Of a DNA stretch of 64,000 nucleotides, positions 43,553-53,163 are shown one piece after another. Position 1 is the first letter of the stretch. Every line of letters begins with the position of its first letter. Both the position numbers and the translations under genes were made by a program. The notes beneath the pieces were generated by a model, which was given only the letters and a program-made list of their open reading frames with translations, searched no databases and was not told the origin of the DNA. Source of the stretch: Aldehydirespirator sp965203575 (GTDB lineage: Bacteria; Actinomycetota; Acidimicrobiia; Acidimicrobiales; Aldehydirespiratoraceae); contig OZ241894.1 of NCBI GenBank assembly GCA_965203575.1, positions 3,658,001-3,722,000 of the forward strand, in the 5' to 3' direction.

Positions 43553-43857
43553 TGAGTCGCACAACGATCGAGGAAATGCGCAGCCGGAGGCTCGCCGCTA
43601 TGACCAGCGCCGAGCGCGCCAAGTTCGACGAGGCCTTCGCCTCCGCTCGGCTAGCCATCGAGGTGGGTGAGAAGGTCCGCGAGGCCCGCGAGACGGTGGG
43701 CCTAAGCCAACGCGAACTGGCAGCGCGAATGTCCACCAGCCAGGCGGCGGTAGCCCGCCTCGAGGCGGGGGGCACCAGCGCCACACTCGCGACCTTGCAC
43801 AAAGCCGCCGCCGCGCTCGGCCTTGAACTCAGCATTGACCTAGCCCCCGCAGGCTGA
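43552..43857 (+). CDS. higA: HigA-type XRE antitoxin
   Basis: A 101-residue antitoxin with a C-terminal XRE helix-turn-helix: VGLSQRELAARMSTSQAAVA then RLEAGGTSATLATLHKAAAA. The N-terminal helices (MTSAERAKFDEAFASARL) should bind the toxin. Its ATG overlaps the toxin stop codon. It probably represses the module through the palindrome at 43193-43212. Confidence 0.9.
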   Translation: MSRTTIEEMRSRRLAAMTSAERAKFDEAFASARLAIEVGEKVREARETVGLSQRELAARMSTSQAAVARLEAGGTSATLATLHKAAAALGLELSIDLAPAG

Positions 43858-43914
43858 CAGCACAAGGGTCTCGTCGCACCGGACTCGGCGAGCGACTACG
43901 ACATACCCAGTCGG

Positions 43915-43920
43915 TACGGT
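43915..43920 (+). promoter_or_regulatory. -10 element TACGGT of the thiolase-like gene (leaderless)
   Basis: TACGGT-CGGGGC-GTG: the same TANNNT-N6-start spacing as four other genes here, and it supports the GTG at 43927 as start. Confidence 0.55.
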
Positions 43921-43926
43921 CGGGGC

Positions 43927-45378
43927 GTGGTGAGCGATCAGACACCTGTCATCGTGGGCGTGTCCATTGCGACGCCGCATGATCCGGATGCGCTGACAGA
44001 GCCGGTCTCGTTGATGATCGAAGCGGCACGGGCCGCGATCGACGACTGCGGTGCCCCCGGCATCGCCCCGAGTGTCGACCTCGTGGCCGTGGCGGGTGGG
44101 CTGTGGCGCTACCGCAATCCCGGTGGCTGGGTGGCCGAAGCGATCGGAGCTGACGCCCGCACGTTGTTGACCACCTTCGGCGGGCAGACACCGGTCGCGC
44201 TGCTCGCCGACCTCTCCGGCCGCATCCAACGGGGCGCGCTCGGCGCGGCACTGATCATCGGGGGCGAGTGCCCCCGGTCCCGCCGGATGGCGCGGCGGCA
44301 GGGCCTCGAAGAACCCAGACTCCCCGATGAGCAGCCTCCGCCCGACGAGATGTGGGGACCGCCGCTGGTGATCGGCGATCCGGGTGCGGCAGCCGTCGCC
44401 GCAGACCTGCCCAGGAACGCCTTCGCGCTGCTTGAGAGCGCCATCCGCGTCGACCGGGGCGAGACGATGGCCGACAACCGCCGCCGCATTTCCGAGCTCT
44501 GCGCAGGATTCTCCGCAGTCGCGGCCGGCGTCGAGCATGCCGCCACCCGGCACGCCATGTCGCCCGGCGAGATCGCCGAGGTCTCCCCCGGCAACCAGAT
44601 GGTGAGCTGGCCCTACACCAAGGCCATGGTCGCCAACAACACCGTCGACCGGGCCGGCGCCCTGCTCGTCTGCTCCCTGGCTGTCGCACGGGACCAAGGG
44701 ATCGCTCCGGACCGCATGGTGTTCCCCCACCGCACCGCCGTCGCCGACGACACCGACTTCGTGGCCAGCCGACTCGACCTCGCCAACCATCCCGGCCTGC
44801 GAGCAGCCGCCGACGACATACTCTCGGTCACCGGGGATCCCGCCGGCATCAGCCACCTCGACCTCTACGCCTGCTTCCCCTCGATGGTCGAGCTGGCCAC
44901 CGACGCACTCGGCATCGTCGAGCAGCGCCCGCTCACCGTCTCGGGAGGTCTCGCCTTCGCCGGCGCGCCCGTGAACTTCGCGGCGGGCGAGGGCCTCATC
45001 GCCATGGTGCAACGCCTGCGCGACGACGCCCCCGGCAGCACCGGCCTGGTTCACGGCAGCGGCGGCATAGCGGCCAAGCACGCCCTCGGGCTGCTGTCGA
45101 CGTCGCCGCCGGCGTCACCTCACGTCACGTCGCGGCTCACCCCGGACCTGAACCCCCGAGACCTCGCCGCTGTGGACCGCGACGGGCCGGCCGTTGTCGA
45201 CGCCGTGACCGTCGACTACCTCCAGCCGTCACCCACCGCCATCGCGCTGGTCCGCTTCGGCGACGGAACACGAGGCTGGGCCACCGCATCCGACCAAGCC
45301 ACGGTCGACGCGGTCACCACCGAGGAGGCGGTCGGCGCCGCCGCCGACATCCGCGACAACCGCCTGATGCTGCGCTGA
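43927..45378 (+). CDS. thiolase-fold protein (SCP-x / acetyl-CoA acetyltransferase-like)
   Basis: A 483-residue protein of the actinobacterial lipid-transfer/thiolase group. Thiolase-like segments are EPVSLMIEAARAAIDDCG, GALGAALIIGGE, SHLDLYACFPSMVEL and TVSGGLAFAGAPVNFAAGEG, ending in LVHGSGGIAAKHALGLLS. The classic nucleophilic Cys of the first active-site loop is not obvious, so catalysis may differ from a true thiolase. A C-terminal OB-like segment (VDYLQPSPTAIALVRFGDGT) follows. Related proteins act in sterol or fatty-acid side-chain degradation. Confidence 0.82.
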   Translation: MVSDQTPVIVGVSIATPHDPDALTEPVSLMIEAARAAIDDCGAPGIAPSVDLVAVAGGLWRYRNPGGWVAEAIGADARTLLTTFGGQTPVALLADLSGRIQRGALGAALIIGGECPRSRRMARRQGLEEPRLPDEQPPPDEMWGPPLVIGDPGAAAVAADLPRNAFALLESAIRVDRGETMADNRRRISELCAGFSAVAAGVEHAATRHAMSPGEIAEVSPGNQMVSWPYTKAMVANNTVDRAGALLVCSLAVARDQGIAPDRMVFPHRTAVADDTDFVASRLDLANHPGLRAAADDILSVTGDPAGISHLDLYACFPSMVELATDALGIVEQRPLTVSGGLAFAGAPVNFAAGEGLIAMVQRLRDDAPGSTGLVHGSGGIAAKHALGLLSTSPPASPHVTSRLTPDLNPRDLAAVDRDGPAVVDAVTVDYLQPSPTAIALVRFGDGTRGWATASDQATVDAVTTEEAVGAAADIRDNRLMLR

Positions 45379-45482
45379 GCCCGGCCGGCGCGGATTTCTG
45401 ACGCTGCACTGGTTCCCGTCACCGCACTCGTTTCAAAAACATGCTGACAGCCGGGGCCGCAAGCTCTACTGTGCGGCCTGCT

Positions 45483-46307
45483 ATGAAGAACATCTACACG
45501 TTCGGGCGCAAACCGGCCCAGCGCAACTACACCATCCCCGACCTGCGGGCCCTGAAGGGCTCCGGCACCCGGCTCACGATGTGCAATCCGGCCGGCGCGG
45601 CCGAGATCCAGGCCTGCGTCGACGCGGGGATCGACACGCTCACCGTGTGGGACGACCAGCTCGCCATCGCCCGTGAGATCGCCCCCACGCACTTCATGGG
45701 CACCGCCATGAACTGGGGCCAGCACAAGACCAAGGACGAGATCCTGCGGGCCGCGGTCGAGTGCATGGAGGCTGGCGCCGACATGTACTTCACCAACCGC
45801 AGCTACGAGGTCATCGAGATGCTGGCCAACGAGCACATCCCGGTGCAGGCCCACATGGGCCTGGTGCCGTCGGTGAGCATCTGGGGCGGCGGCCTGCGGG
45901 CCTACGGCCGCACCGCCGAGGAGGCCCTCGAGCTGCTCACCACCTTCCGCCGCCTCGAGGACGCCGGCTGCTTCGCGGTGGAGATCGAGTGCGTGGCCGA
46001 GGAGACCCTCAACCTGCTCAACGAGCGGACCTCGATCGTCACCTTCTCGCTCGGCTGCGGCAACTCCGGCGACGCCATCTTCCTGTTCATGTCCGACATC
46101 TGCGGCGAGTCGCCCAACCCGCCGCGCCACGCCCACGCCTTCGGCGACCTGGGACGGCTGCACGAGCAGATGTACGCCGAGCGGGTCGCCGCGCTCACCG
46201 CCTTCCACACCGAGTCCAGGGCCCTGCGCTTCCCCTACCCCGAGCAGGCGGTGCACATGCACCCCGGCGAGGAGGAGAAGCTGCGCGAGGCCCTCGACTC
46301 GATCTGA
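45483..46307 (+). CDS. PanB-like (ketopantoate hydroxymethyltransferase family) protein
   Basis: A 274-residue TIM-barrel protein beginning KNIYTFGRKPAQRNYTIPDL. Family elements are MCNPAGAAEIQACVDAGID, AHMGLVPSVSIWGGGLRAYG and VEIECVAEETLNLL. It differs from orthodox PanB (which has TAYD near the N-terminus and an HIGLTPQ motif), so the reaction may be another C1 or oxoacid transfer or cleavage of the phosphoenolpyruvate mutase/PanB superfamily. The next gene, the probable selenoprotein, starts 17 bases after its stop, so they are likely co-transcribed. Confidence 0.78.
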   Translation: MKNIYTFGRKPAQRNYTIPDLRALKGSGTRLTMCNPAGAAEIQACVDAGIDTLTVWDDQLAIAREIAPTHFMGTAMNWGQHKTKDEILRAAVECMEAGADMYFTNRSYEVIEMLANEHIPVQAHMGLVPSVSIWGGGLRAYGRTAEEALELLTTFRRLEDAGCFAVEIECVAEETLNLLNERTSIVTFSLGCGNSGDAIFLFMSDICGESPNPPRHAHAFGDLGRLHEQMYAERVAALTAFHTESRALRFPYPEQAVHMHPGEEEKLREALDSI

Positions 46308-46324
46308 CCGGCTCGCTGACCGGC

Positions 46325-46873
46325 ATGGCCCGCATCGAGATCATCCCCGACGACGCCTGGGACGGCGAGCTCGGCGAGATCTACCCCCGGGTCGTGGACC
46401 CCACCCACGGACGGGTCGACCATGTCATCGCGGTGCACTCGTTGAACCCGCGCTCCATGCGGGCCCACCTCGCCCTGTACGAGTCGGCCATGGCCGGCAC
46501 GGCCACGCTGCGCAAGGTCGAGCGCGAGCTCATCGCCCTGGTCGTGAGCCTCGAGAACGGCTGCCACTATTGAATCGTCCACCACCGGCGCGGTCTGCGC
46601 CGGCTGATCAACGACGACGAGCTGGTCGCCGCGGTCGAGCAGGACTGGACCACGGCGCCGCTGTCGCCGAAGCGGACCGCGATGCTGGCCTTCGCGGTGA
46701 AGCTGACCAGGACGCCCGCCGCCATGGAAGACGCCGACGTCGAGGCCCTGAGATCGGCCGGCTTCTCGGACCGCGACATCCTCGACATAGTCGAGGTCGT
46801 CGGCTACTACGCCTACGCCAACCGCATCGCCGACGGCCTGGGCATAGAGACCGAGTCCTGGATCCCCGACTGA
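46325..46873 (+). CDS. probable selenoprotein, AhpD/carboxymuconolactone decarboxylase-like (in-frame TGA = Sec)
   Basis: A single frame of 183 codons broken only by TGA at 46571-46573. Residues before it read ELIALVVSLENGCHY, and after it IVHHRRGLRRLIND; then AFAVKLTRTPAAMEDADVEA and YANRIADGLGIETESWIPD close the domain. Family members have NxCxYCxxHH here, so the TGA replaces the second cysteine of the redox CxxC and would be read as selenocysteine (CHYU). A hairpin fitting the bacterial SECIS consensus follows. AhpD-like Sec proteins are known from marine metagenomes. Ordinary proteins of the family act as thiol-dependent peroxidases or peroxidase reductants. The alternative is a single nonsense mutation (TGC to TGA) in a pseudogene. 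Confidence 0.78.
46585..46603 (+). promoter_or_regulatory. candidate bacterial SECIS hairpin
   Basis: A perfect 7-bp stem CCGGCGC/GCGCCGG (46585-46591 with 46597-46603) closes the loop GGTCT. Exactly 18 bases separate the TGA from the loop and the loop begins with G, both within the bSECIS rules (16-37 bases; G in the first two loop positions). The element also encodes protein, as in other bacterial selenoproteins. Confidence 0.7.
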
Positions 46874-46882
46874 CCGCCGGCG

Positions 46883-47479
46883 TCAACCTGAGGGTTCACC
46901 GCCCGTCCAATCGGCGTAACCCGAGGCTCCGTCGGCCTTGGTGACACGGTCGCCCACCCGGATCGTTCCGGGCTTCACGACCCGGGTGTTGACGCCCCGG
47001 AGCCGCAGCTTCATGCCCGTCTCGGAGTTCACCCAGCGCATCGCGTCGAGGCCGAACCGGCGGGTGAACTTCCCGCACCCGGTGTGGGGCCTGGCCGTGA
47101 CCTCGAGCAGCGCCTCGCCGACGGCCAGCCGGGTGCCCGCGGGCAGGTTGTCGTGGCTGAGGTCGAGATCGGCGTAGAGCTGGTCACCAGCCTGCGCCCA
47201 GCGGTCGACCGGCCCGGCGATCACGTCAAGGACCCGCGAGTTCATGATGGTCACCTGGGCGAGGACGTCGGCCCGGCCGTCCTCGGAGCGGGGATTGCCC
47301 CGCGGTGCCCAGGTATCCCCCACCAGGCCCGACTCGGGGTCGAGGACGCCCTCGTCGACGGGCTCGCGCTCGTCCACGTCGGGGCGGCGGACGATCAGCC
47401 GCAGTTCCCCGCCGTCGGACGGCGCGCCACGGACGTGCGCCAGGCCGGCGTCGAGCTCCTCGGGAGTGCGGTGCGCCAT
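46883..47479 (-). CDS. MOSC domain protein
   Basis: A 198-residue MOSC (molybdenum cofactor sulfurase C-terminal-like) protein. Visible family segments are DVLAQVTIMNSRVLDVIAG, LAVGEALLEVTARPHTGCG with the conserved cysteine, and RVVKPGTIRVGDRV. These proteins bind sulfur or molybdopterin; the exact role is unknown. The ATG at 47479 is 17 bases after the adenosine deaminase stop, giving a two-gene leftward operon. Confidence 0.9.
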   Translation of the reverse strand: MAHRTPEELDAGLAHVRGAPSDGGELRLIVRRPDVDEREPVDEGVLDPESGLVGDTWAPRGNPRSEDGRADVLAQVTIMNSRVLDVIAGPVDRWAQAGDQLYADLDLSHDNLPAGTRLAVGEALLEVTARPHTGCGKFTRRFGLDAMRWVNSETGMKLRLRGVNTRVVKPGTIRVGDRVTKADGASGYADWTGGEPSG

Positions 47480-47496
47480 GGACGCAGAGCCTATGG

Positions 47497-48531
47497 CTAG
47501 CCGCCGTTGATGGAGGCGAACAGGGCGTCGATCTCCGCCGACCACTCCCTGCGCCACGAAACCTTGGTGGCGTCGTCGATCCAGGCGGCGTCGATCCCGT
47601 TGAGGGCCATCCCCTTGAGCGTGCTGAGGCTGAGACCCATCTCGCGGTGCAGGCGCACGTACTCGTTGCCGAGGTCGGACACGAACATGGCCGGATCGTC
47701 GGAGTTGACCATCAGTTTCAGGCCAGCCGCGTCCATCTGGCGGATGGCGTGGTCGGGCGCGCTCAGGTCGCGCCAGATCGTGGTGTAGCCGGTGGTCGTC
47801 GGGCACACCGTGAACGCGATCTGGCTCTCCGCGCAGCGGGCCACCAGATCGGGATCGTCGACCACGTGGTAGCCGTGGTCGATCCGCTCGCAGTCCAGCA
47901 GGTCGATCGCGGCCCGCACATTGTCGGCCGGGCCGACCTCGCCCGCGTGGGACGTGCGGTGCAGGCCGTGCGCCGCGGCGGCCCGGTAGGCGTCGACGTA
48001 GTCCTCCGACGGGAACCCGATCTCGTTGAAGTCCAGGCCGACGCCGATGATCTGGGGGTGGGGATGGGCCGCCACCATCTCCACGAACTCCACCGCCCGG
48101 GCCGGGCCCAGCTCCCGGTTGATGGCCGGGATCAGGTTGCTCTCCAGCCCCCGGTCGGCCTTGATATCGGCCATGCCGCCGAGCACGCCGGCCAGCATCG
48201 TGGGGTACTCGACGCCCATCTCGAAGTGCGACTCCGGGCTGAAGAACAGCTCCACGTAGCGGGCCCCGCTGTCGGCGCAGCGCTCCAGGCACTCGTAGGT
48301 CACCCGCCGGAAATCGGCCTCGGTCTGGACCGACCGGCACACCAGCGAGTAGATGAGCAGGAAGTCGGCCAGGCTGTCGTACTGGTACAGGTCGGCGACC
48401 TCGTCGTGGGGCGGCAGCTCCAGGCTGTGCTTGGCCGCCAGGGACGCGAACGTGGCCGCGTCCACGGCCCCCTCCAGGTGCAGATGCAGTTCGGCCTTGG
48501 GCATCTGCCGAAGTGCAGTCTCGGTGTCCAT
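47497..48531 (-). CDS. add: adenosine deaminase family protein
   Basis: A 344-residue metal-dependent deaminase. The zinc site is complete: AELHLHLEGA (two His), RTSHAGE (His and catalytic Glu), RIDHGYHV and MVNSDDPAMF (Asp pair). Its 344-residue length is normal. It converts adenosine to inosine, though an adenine-deaminase specificity is also possible because the family SLNTDDP motif reads VNSDDP. Followed by the MOSC gene. Confidence 0.92.
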   Translation of the reverse strand: MDTETALRQMPKAELHLHLEGAVDAATFASLAAKHSLELPPHDEVADLYQYDSLADFLLIYSLVCRSVQTEADFRRVTYECLERCADSGARYVELFFSPESHFEMGVEYPTMLAGVLGGMADIKADRGLESNLIPAINRELGPARAVEFVEMVAAHPHPQIIGVGLDFNEIGFPSEDYVDAYRAAAAHGLHRTSHAGEVGPADNVRAAIDLLDCERIDHGYHVVDDPDLVARCAESQIAFTVCPTTTGYTTIWRDLSAPDHAIRQMDAAGLKLMVNSDDPAMFVSDLGNEYVRLHREMGLSLSTLKGMALNGIDAAWIDDATKVSWRREWSAEIDALFASINGG

Positions 48532-48651
48532 CGCATGCTCCCCCTTGTTCGAATCTCGGTGCGAGACCTATGGACATACCACACATTCTCCTCCCGAGTT
48601 CCGTTGGAGCCGGGCGCGAAGGTCTGTGGACAGCCCACTAGCTTGAGTCCG

Positions 48652-49410
48652 GTGAGCGGAACCGACCCGGCCTCGCAGCCGGATGACGATCAGGCGGGTC
48701 CGACCCTGGACAGGCTGCCCGAGGACTGGGACCGGGCCCTGGCGGTGGTGGCCCATCCCGACGACCTCGAGTACGGCGCGTCGGCGGCCGTGGCCCGCTG
48801 GACGGCGGCGGGCAAGGACGTCCGCTACGTGCTGGCCACCCGGGGCGAGGCCGGCATCGACTCGATGCCTCCAGACCGGACCGGTCCGCTGCGCACCGCC
48901 GAGCAGGTGGCCGCCGCGGCCGCGGTGGGCGTGTCGGTGGTCGAGTTCCTGGACCACCCCGACGGACTGGTCGTCAACGGGATCGAGCTGCGTCGCGACC
49001 TGGCCGCCGCCATCCGCCGCCACCGTCCCGAGGTGATCATCGGGTCGAACTTCCGCGACCGGTGGGGGGAGTCGGGCCCCTGGAACCACGTCGATCACCG
49101 GGAGCTGGGCCGGGCCCTGCCCGACGCCGTCCGCGACGCCGCCAACCGCTGGCTGTTCACGGATGTCGGCGAACCGTGGGGCGGAGTCCGCTGGATCGCA
49201 TACGCGTCCTCCTCGGCATCCACCCACGCAGTGGACGTGACCGACCACATCGGCGCGGGCGTGGCCTCGCTGGTCTGTCACAGCACCTACATCGACAACC
49301 TCGGCGAGGGGGCGTTCGATCCCGACACGTTCCTGCGCGAAAGCTGCCAGCAGGTCGGCGGGACCATCGGCGTGCAGTTCGGGGTCGCCTTTGAGCTGAT
49401 CCCCGTGTGA
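48652..49410 (+). CDS. PIG-L family deacetylase
   Basis: About 252 residues. Zinc-binding motifs are VVAHPDDLEYGA near residue 27 and NHVDHRELGRAL near 145; IIGSNFRDRWGESGP lies between them. The family deacetylates N-acetylglucosaminyl conjugates such as mycothiol precursors or related small molecules. GTG 48652 is preferred; TAGCTT stands 7 bases before it, and TTG 48643 is an alternative. It is divergent from the adenosine deaminase gene. Confidence 0.88.
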   Translation: MSGTDPASQPDDDQAGPTLDRLPEDWDRALAVVAHPDDLEYGASAAVARWTAAGKDVRYVLATRGEAGIDSMPPDRTGPLRTAEQVAAAAAVGVSVVEFLDHPDGLVVNGIELRRDLAAAIRRHRPEVIIGSNFRDRWGESGPWNHVDHRELGRALPDAVRDAANRWLFTDVGEPWGGVRWIAYASSSASTHAVDVTDHIGAGVASLVCHSTYIDNLGEGAFDPDTFLRESCQQVGGTIGVQFGVAFELIPV

Positions 49411-49464
49411 CCACCGCTAGTCGGGCACGGCCCGCCGGGCCGGGCGATCGTGAACCTGGAGCCC

Positions 49465-50259
49465 TCAGGCGAGTTCGTCGGCTACTGGGAAGACGTTGGT
49501 GGTCATGCCGCCGTCGACGACGATGTTCTGGCCGGTGGTGTAGGCGCCGTCGGCGGAGGCCAGGTAGGCGTAGGTGCCGGCGATCTCGGTGGGTGAGCCG
49601 AGGCGGTTCATGGGGACGATCGGCCAGCTCTCACGGGCGGCCTGCATGGCCTCCTCGCTGCCCAGCAGCGCCAGCGACATTGGGGTGTCGAGCGGGCCGG
49701 GGCTGACGCAGTTCACCGTGATGTTGTGCTCGACCAGCTCGATGGCCATGGTCTTGACCAGGCTGATGATGCCGGCCTTGGACACGCCGTAGTGGGCGTC
49801 GCCGGTCGACGCGGCCACCCCCGAAATCGACGCGGTGTAGAGGATCGTGCCGCCGTTGCCGGCGGCCACCATGGCCCGGGCCGCGGCCTGGCCCAGCACG
49901 AACGACGCGGTGAGGTTGATGTCCATGATCCGGTACCACTCGTCGAGCTCCAACTCCAGGAACGGGTGGATCGAGTCGGCGCCGGCGTTGCTGACCAGCA
50001 CGTCGAGGCGGCCGTCGCCCCGGGCGGCCTCATCCACGGCCCGCTGGCAGTCCAACGGGTTGGCCACGTCGCCGACCACGGTCCGGGGCTCGGTGCCGAT
50101 GTCGGCCACCTCGGCGGCAACGTCGGCGATGCGCTCGGCGTCCTTGTCGAACAGCGTGATCCGGGCGGCGCCCTCCTGGGCGAAACGGTGCGCGGTGGCC
50201 CGCCCGACACCGCTGGCTCCCCCGCTGATCAGCGCGGACACCCCTTCGAGTCGTTTCAC
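49465..50259 (-). CDS. short-chain dehydrogenase/reductase (SDR)
   Basis: A 264-residue classical SDR. The nucleotide-binding motif is SGGASGVGRATAHRF near the N-terminus, NAG is in LVSNAGADSIH, and the catalytic triad appears as TASISG (Ser) and HYGVSKAG (Tyr, Lys). The C-terminal DGGMTTN loop is typical. Substrate unknown. GTG start with GGAAGGG upstream. Last of a three-gene leftward operon with the aminotransferase and the EthD-domain protein. Confidence 0.93.
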   Translation of the reverse strand: MKRLEGVSALISGGASGVGRATAHRFAQEGAARITLFDKDAERIADVAAEVADIGTEPRTVVGDVANPLDCQRAVDEAARGDGRLDVLVSNAGADSIHPFLELELDEWYRIMDINLTASFVLGQAAARAMVAAGNGGTILYTASISGVAASTGDAHYGVSKAGIISLVKTMAIELVEHNITVNCVSPGPLDTPMSLALLGSEEAMQAARESWPIVPMNRLGSPTEIAGTYAYLASADGAYTTGQNIVVDGGMTTNVFPVADELA

Positions 50260-50284
50260 GTCCGGTTCCCTTCCACGCCGGTGC

Positions 50285-51453
<1,169 letters not shown>

Positions 51454-51454
<1 letters not shown>

Positions 51455-52140
51455 CAGTCGCCGTCGGAGTCGAACATGCCCGGGCCGGTGCCGGGCGGCT
51501 CGATGACCACGTGCTCGTAAGTCAGCCAGAACTGGCCGTCGGTGCGGGCGTAGTTGGGCACGTCCTCCCAGGCCTTGGCCGCCAGCGGGTGCTCGTTGGC
51601 ACGGGCATGGTGGTCGCGGCTCGGGTACCACAGCTCGATGAATGCGTCGACGGTGCGCTCCACGGGCATGCTCACCGTGTCGAGGACCCGGGACACGACA
51701 TATCCGGAGCTGCCGGGGATCGACGACGAGATGGGGGCGTGCACCGTCTTCCAGTAGTCGAAGAACCCCTCGGTGGTGAAGTCCTCCCGCTTGGCAGCCG
51801 TCCCGAACAGGTTGAGCCGAGTGTGCACCGCCGACACCCTGCGATCAACCGGCGCCAGAAACACGATCTCCTCAACCAGCCACCTCGACACTTTGGCATC
51901 CACCGAGCCGGTGAGCCGACCAAGGACCGACTCCGCATCGGTGTCCTCGATCCAAGCCTGCACCACCGCGATGGTCTCGGCGGGACCCGTCAGCGACTCG
52001 TTGAGACTGCTCACCGTCAGCCCGACAAGCCCTTCGGCTCCGCCAGCACTCTCGAGCAGTCGACCCACGACATCGTCGCGCTCGCCCGCGGTGACTGCGT
52101 GATCGGCATTCAGCAACACCACGTACTTCTGTACTGCCAT
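51454..52140 (-). CDS. EthD domain-containing protein
   Basis: A 228-residue protein of the dimeric alpha+beta barrel superfamily. The second half shows the EthD pattern FFDYWKTVHAPISSSIPGS with FIELWYPS nearby. The first half looks like a divergent second copy of the barrel. EthD proteins appear in ether/aromatic degradation operons as decarboxylases or accessory proteins. GGAAGTAGGA precedes the ATG. It heads a coupled operon (EthD, aminotransferase, SDR). Confidence 0.84.
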
Positions 52141-52284
52141 TCCTACTTCCCCCTAGTGAGTCGGATGACATGACCCGAGCATCCGGCCGACACTAGACCT
52201 ACGGAGTGCTGGCGGCCCATGCCAGCCAGCTGCACCCTGCTCGGGACTGCACTCGACTCCGGGGGAACAGAAGTTGACCTACAG

Positions 52285-53163
52285 TCAGACCTGCGAAGAG
52301 ACTCGTATGCCGCCGCGCACAGTGAGTGGCTGGTTCAACCAGTCTTGCCCCTCGCTGCACAGGCCCAATCCGGGGCAACTGCGACAGTCGAAGTACGACG
52401 GGGTTCTGCTGATACCCGAGAGCGTCCCAGATGATGCTGTCATGACCGCCCGGGCAGCGGACTCGGCGATTCGGACTCCGTCATCGAGGAGTTCTGGTAT
52501 TGATCGAGTGCGCACCTCTCGACGGGAAGGATCCACAAGAAGGACAGTCCCAGGGATCCGACGCTTCCAGACAGCGAACACGACCGCTGCATACGCAGCC
52601 TTGGCGTCAGCAGCTTCCGTGGCCGGCCCCACCATCACCGGATCGCCGGCCTCGGTGACGGCATCGATGGTCGCCTCCAGGCGGAGGCTCCGGTCGGGGA
52701 ACCTCCACTCTGTACGCACGCCGCCTCTCCACTTCGACATGTCCGGATGGTCCAGCGCCGCAGACAAGCATGCGAGCCAGCTGATCGCCATGGAGGCAAG
52801 ACGTGCGCGCTGCGTCTTGCCGATCTCTCTCCACACGTAGTCGTGGAGCCAGTTGAGTCGTTCGGAGCGCTCAGCTTCGCGACGAAGGCTCTTCAAGGAG
52901 TCCACGACAGCTTCTCTCGCTGATGCATGACGATGAAGCGCGTCACGGCCCAGCGCCTTGAACGACTTGTACACATCGGGCCGGAAGCCCTCGTCGGCAA
53001 GCATGTGGGCAGCGCACAAGGCCTCGCACTTCGCCGCATTCGTCGCGTTGAAGTCCCTCACAACATGCCAGTCGCCGGATTGACGCGGGTTCTCGTTGCA
53101 CTGAAGCGCGATGGTCTCCAAGGCGTGTATGAGTGCAAGGTCGATGTCTCGAGCAGTTACCAC
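52285..53163 (-). CDS. Cas4-like nuclease-fold protein with degraded active site
   Basis: A 292-residue protein encoded directly after and overlapping an active-looking PD-(D/E)XK nuclease. It has the same frame of four cysteines: KCEALCAAH near the N-terminus and YFDCRSCPGLGLCSEG at the C-terminus, a Cas4/AddB-type Fe-S cluster pattern. Where the nuclease partner has PDLVV with LVEVKSG, this one reads ATIDAVTEAGDPVMVGPATE, without the lysine. It is probably an inactive paralogue acting as a structural or DNA-binding subunit. GTG start with GGAGGA upstream. Confidence 0.65.
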   Translation of the reverse strand: MVTARDIDLALIHALETIALQCNENPRQSGDWHVVRDFNATNAAKCEALCAAHMLADEGFRPDVYKSFKALGRDALHRHASAREAVVDSLKSLRREAERSERLNWLHDYVWREIGKTQRARLASMAISWLACLSAALDHPDMSKWRGGVRTEWRFPDRSLRLEATIDAVTEAGDPVMVGPATEAADAKAAYAAVVFAVWKRRIPGTVLLVDPSRREVRTRSIPELLDDGVRIAESAARAVMTASSGTLSGISRTPSYFDCRSCPGLGLCSEGQDWLNQPLTVRGGIRVSSQV

